Shown: positions 12,964 to 15,423 of the stretch, in pieces | How positions within the stretch are numbered: position 1 is the stretch's first letter | Layout: the number at the start of each line of letters is the position of its first letter | NCBI GenBank assembly: GCA_937968035.1 | Contig: CALBTS010000266.1 | Coordinates: forward strand, 1 to 15,423 | Direction of reading: 5' to 3' | DNA from: an uncultured Methanomethylovorans sp. | Lineage (GTDB): Archaea > Halobacteriota > Methanosarcinia > Methanosarcinales > Methanosarcinaceae | Length of the DNA stretch: 15,423 nt | The notes under the pieces: generated by a model | Told to the model about the DNA's origin: nothing | The model's input: the letters and a program-made list of their open reading frames with translations, nothing else | Databases searched by the model: none | Position numbers and translations under genes: made by a program

Positions 12964-15210
12964 ATAGTCCCCTGACACTACTTCCCTTATCCTGGAAGCG
13001 GTCTTGGGTCCAATGTTTTGGACCTTTATCAGCTCTTCGTATTCTGCTTTCATCACATTCTCCACGCTTCCGAAATGCTTAAGAAGGGTTTTCGCCGCTT
13101 TCGGTCCGATATCGTTTATGGCAGAAACTATGTATTCCTGCTGTTCTGATAACATCTGGGATGCCTTTTTTCCATGAACTTTGATTTCCCTCTGTTCATC
13201 AGATTGTTCCCTTTTTGCAAGGGTCTGGATGAGCATAGCACTATCTTCAGCATCCCTTGTGTAGAATATGGATACCCCAAAGTCTATTCCTATGGAGGCC
13301 AGAGTTCCATGTATCGACCTGGGGTTTATCTGACGTGCTGAGAACAAGCCCTCTCCCTCTATCAACAGGACAGGCTTTTGATAGGAGCGTGAGATATTGG
13401 AGATCTGTTCGAACAAAGTGTTGTTCAGGAGAGAACTTACAAAATCCTCTGCGCTCTTTCTTTCGATAGCGATCCTTTCGCTGATCACATAATCTCCTAC
13501 TTCCAGGGTCTTGACATCGATATCCATCCCAAGCTTTTCAAGTTCCCTGGCAACCTGGCTGCGCACTTCCCGGTGATCTATAACAACCCTGATGCCTTCA
13601 TTTCCAAATTCAGATAAGTTCTTCTGGTCTTTTTCTACCTGTGGTTGGACATATTGTTCCAAAGTAGTGGCATTTGCAGGCATGATCTCCTGCAACTCCT
13701 TCATATTGCTCTGCATCCGGCGTTCCTTGGACAGGCTGCTCCAGTAATAACCTTCATCCCTGGTACCTTTGGTGACGAGTACCACGACCCTGCCTGCATG
13801 TTTTCTTGCTGTTCTGCCCTTACGCTGTATGCTCCTTATTTCGGAAGGGATCGGTTCATAAAAGACAACAAGGTCTGTCGAGGGTATGTCCAATCCTTCC
13901 TCTGCCACAGAAGTTGCCACCAGTACATTATATACGCCTTTTTTGAAGTCCTCGATGATCTGAACCTGTTGTTTCTGAGTAAGACCTTTATCTTTGTATT
14001 TCGAGCTTTGTCCTACAAATCGCACAGGGTGGATATCTTCCATTGCTTCCAGAGAAGCTGTGACCATATCTGCAGTATCCCTGTAGTTCGTGAAAACTAT
14101 TACTCTTGACTCCGGTCTCCCGGCTATCTGTCTGGATACGATGTTCCTCACCATCTCAAGTTTCGGATGTTCGGTGTCAGTATCCTTTATCCGGTGAATG
14201 GCCTGGCGCATGTAGAGATCCTCGGCCAGTCTTTTTGAAGCCTTGCTCCCGCTCTTTGAATATGCTTCGTGTTCCAGCCTTTCCATGTACTTGCGCAAGG
14301 ATTCCATCCCCTGCGTCTCAATTATCTCTACGGCATGGTTCACCTTCATTATTTCGGCAACGACAGATATTGCTGCATAGACCGACGGGTCAGGCAGACC
14401 TCTAAGCTCTTCCTGGAGTTTTTTCTGCATACCCAACAGTTCTTTCTTATTAACGAACTTAGGATTGTGTACAGGGAATCCAAGTTCTGTGAGTTTTGTG
14501 AACCTTTCCTCCATCACCTTTTCGAGCAATCCTTTGATCTCGGTCATATCTTTCGGAAGATCGATCTTTATCCATTCTATCTCCTTCTTATGGATATATG
14601 GCCTAACATCGCTATCCGATTCTGTCTTCACGGCAACTGATCTTATGTGCAGGGCTTCACATACCTCGCTTATTTTCTCGTCAGTGCTTCCGGGACTTGC
14701 GGTTATCCCGAGGCAATGAGGGTTCTTTGCATTTTCAAAATACTTCTCTGCTATGTATGTGTAAGCGTAGTTACCCACTGCTCTATGGGCTTCATCGAAC
14801 GTTATATGACAGACGTCATCAAGACTGATGCGTTTTGTAATTATGTCGTTCTCGATTACCTGGGGTGTAGAAACGATCAGTTTTCCGTTCTTCCAGAGCT
14901 CTGCTCTTTTTTCGGGAGCCACACTTCCGGTAAAAGTAATGATGTGCTCTTCATGCATGTTCATTACCTTTTTGAAAAAAGCTGCATGTTGCTCCACAAG
15001 AGGTTTCGTGGGCGACAGTACAAGGGCTTTACCCCCGAATTTTTCCATCCTGGCTGCAATGACAAGTAAAGATACTATGGTTTTCCCAAGGCCGGTGGGC
15101 AGCACTATCAATGTGGTTGAGGAAAGGGCCCGACCTGCAAGGTCAAGCTGATAAAGCCTTTGCTCAACCATATCCGATTGTATAAGGGGGTGTTTGATAT
15201 AGTTTGTCAT
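12955..15210 (-). CDS. hef: Hef helicase-nuclease (FANCM/XPF-type)
   Basis: Hef is the euryarchaeal fork-repair enzyme that remodels and cleaves stalled replication forks and flaps. All three modules are in its 751 residues. The SF2 helicase has Walker A PTGLGKT (38-44), DEAH (139-142), GITASPG (168-174), motif V VATSVAEEGLD (431-441) and motif VI QRKGRTAR (462-469), with a helical insert in between (about 210-345) as in FANCM. An XPF-type nuclease follows: GDY (572-574) and ERKSAED (583-589), so catalytic acids and Lys are intact. Two helix-hairpin-helix motifs (about 692-745, DIGPKAAKTLLKHFG and NIGPKTASRI) close the chain. The ATG at 15210 fits family N-termini but has only a weak SD (GTGA touching the ATG). 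It lies downstream of glyS on the same strand, with its own TATA candidates in the gap. Confidence 0.97.
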   Translation of the reverse strand: MTNYIKHPLIQSDMVEQRLYQLDLAGRALSSTTLIVLPTGLGKTIVSLLVIAARMEKFGGKALVLSPTKPLVEQHAAFFKKVMNMHEEHIITFTGSVAPEKRAELWKNGKLIVSTPQVIENDIITKRISLDDVCHITFDEAHRAVGNYAYTYIAEKYFENAKNPHCLGITASPGSTDEKISEVCEALHIRSVAVKTESDSDVRPYIHKKEIEWIKIDLPKDMTEIKGLLEKVMEERFTKLTELGFPVHNPKFVNKKELLGMQKKLQEELRGLPDPSVYAAISVVAEIMKVNHAVEIIETQGMESLRKYMERLEHEAYSKSGSKASKRLAEDLYMRQAIHRIKDTDTEHPKLEMVRNIVSRQIAGRPESRVIVFTNYRDTADMVTASLEAMEDIHPVRFVGQSSKYKDKGLTQKQQVQIIEDFKKGVYNVLVATSVAEEGLDIPSTDLVVFYEPIPSEIRSIQRKGRTARKHAGRVVVLVTKGTRDEGYYWSSLSKERRMQSNMKELQEIMPANATTLEQYVQPQVEKDQKNLSEFGNEGIRVVIDHREVRSQVARELEKLGMDIDVKTLEVGDYVISERIAIERKSAEDFVSSLLNNTLFEQISNISRSYQKPVLLIEGEGLFSARQINPRSIHGTLASIGIDFGVSIFYTRDAEDSAMLIQTLAKREQSDEQREIKVHGKKASQMLSEQQEYIVSAINDIGPKAAKTLLKHFGSVENVMKAEYEELIKVQNIGPKTASRIREVVSGDYKG

Positions 15211-15235
15211 GTCACATTCTTTTTGTCGAGTGTAA

Positions 15236-15264
15236 CATTATACGATCCCCTATATTTTTAAATA
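15236..15264 (-). promoter_or_regulatory. hef promoter candidates
   Basis: On the minus strand TATTTAAAAATATA (15251-15264) lies about 40-50 nt before the hef ATG and would give a leader of about 20 nt. A second box, CGTATAATG (15236-15244), sits 26-34 nt upstream and would give a nearly leaderless mRNA, in line with the weak SD. Confidence 0.4.
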
Positions 15265-15276
15265 TGTGCAAGCACA
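15265..15276 (-). terminator. Possible glyS terminator hairpin
   Basis: The perfect 12-nt palindrome-like element TGTGCTTGCACA (minus strand) lies 10 nt after the glyS stop, forming a 4-bp stem with a CTTG loop. It is followed by the A/T-rich stretch that also serves as hef TATA candidate. Short stem, so weak. Confidence 0.35.
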
Positions 15277-15285
15277 GTGAAAGTA

Positions 15286-15423
15286 TTACAAGGGCTTTCC
15301 TGCAGTTTCAAATTTCTTGTTTCTATATACTAGTTCATAAAGCACATCATCTATTGTATCAACGGGCGCTCTTACCTGCTGCATATTGTCCCTGTCCCTT
15401 ATTGTCACTGTACCATCTTCCAG
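15286..15423 (-). CDS. glyS: Glycyl-tRNA synthetase (class II), C-terminal end only
   Basis: The minus strand is open from the window edge to a TAA at 15286-15288, giving 45 residues: LEDGTVTIRDRDNMQQVRAP, then a helix (VDTIDDVLYELVYRNKKFETAGKPL). This is the C-terminal strand-helix of the anticodon-binding domain of archaeal/eukaryotic-type class II glycyl-tRNA synthetase, where the TVTIRDRDxMxQVR segment is the hallmark. Catalytic parts lie beyond the window. Other class II enzymes with this anticodon domain (Pro, Thr, His) are less likely because their ends differ. Hef follows 75 nt downstream on the same strand. The call rests on a short tail, so it is less secure than the complete genes. 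Confidence 0.8.
   Translation of the reverse strand: MEDGTVTIRDRDNMQQVRAPVDTIDDVLYELVYRNKKFETAGKPL

Noticed and set aside
1..15423. CRISPR arrays, insertion sequences, prophage or defence islands
   Set aside because: No regularly spaced repeats, transposase, integrase or toxin-antitoxin-like genes are visible; gene content is core archaeal and compositionally uniform by eye.

Overview
The window is about 15.4 kb of archaeal chromosome with about 15 genes packed on both strands. It most likely comes from a methanogen of the Methanosarcinales (Methanosarcinaceae, probably not Methanosarcina itself). The evidence is gene content: an archaeosine tRNA-guanine transglycosylase, F420-dependent methylene-H4MPT dehydrogenase (Mtd), O-phosphoseryl-tRNA(Cys) ligase (SepS), Hef helicase-nuclease, a PbaB-like proteasome chaperone, DUF473 and UPF0147. 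Translation signals are also archaeal: GGTGAT-type Shine-Dalgarno (SD) sequences lie 3-5 nt before the start in most genes, TTG and GTG starts are common, and TATA-like boxes precede promoters. Genus is my inference; I ran no comparison.

Layout. 1-1404 (+): 3' part of tgtA, cut by the window edge. 1465-4744 (+): a tight three-gene operon with a UbiA-family prenyltransferase, a geranylgeranyl-reductase-like flavoprotein and a radical SAM protein with extra C-terminal cysteines. Its members are separated by 3-10 nt. It ends in a hairpin terminator facing 4781-6389 (-), which holds a long coiled-coil protein and serB. 6584-7638 (+): mtd with its own promoter and terminator, then a small one-helix membrane protein. 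7651-8235 (-): an orphan pyruvate-kinase-C-terminal-like protein, divergent from 8335-9475 (+), a PbaB-like chaperone followed by a DUF473 protein. 9541-11844 (-): sepS and a translin-family gene. 12034-12303 (-): a UPF0147 gene, divergent from 12421-12921 (+), a zinc-ribbon protein of the SSSCA1/p27 family. 12955-15210 (-): hef. 15286-15423 (-): the last 45 codons of a class II glycyl-tRNA synthetase.

Functions. Most genes are core informational or methanogenic housekeeping: tRNA modification and charging (tgtA, sepS, glyS), DNA repair (hef), C1 metabolism (mtd), serine synthesis (serB) and proteasome assembly. SerB and SepS both consume O-phosphoserine, but they are in separate transcription units. 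The most promising uncharacterised system is the prenyltransferase-reductase-radical SAM operon. Its reductase has lost canonical residues of the archaeol-saturating enzymes, and the combination would suit making a partly reduced prenylated small molecule. Methanophenazine, whose side chain is a C25 prenyl group with one saturated unit, is the candidate I would test first, but this is a hypothesis.

No stretch longer than 300 bases lacks a gene. I saw no tRNA or rRNA gene, insertion sequence, CRISPR array or integrated element. The longest spacers (6390-6583 and 11845-12033, about 190 nt each) hold promoters and hairpins described below.
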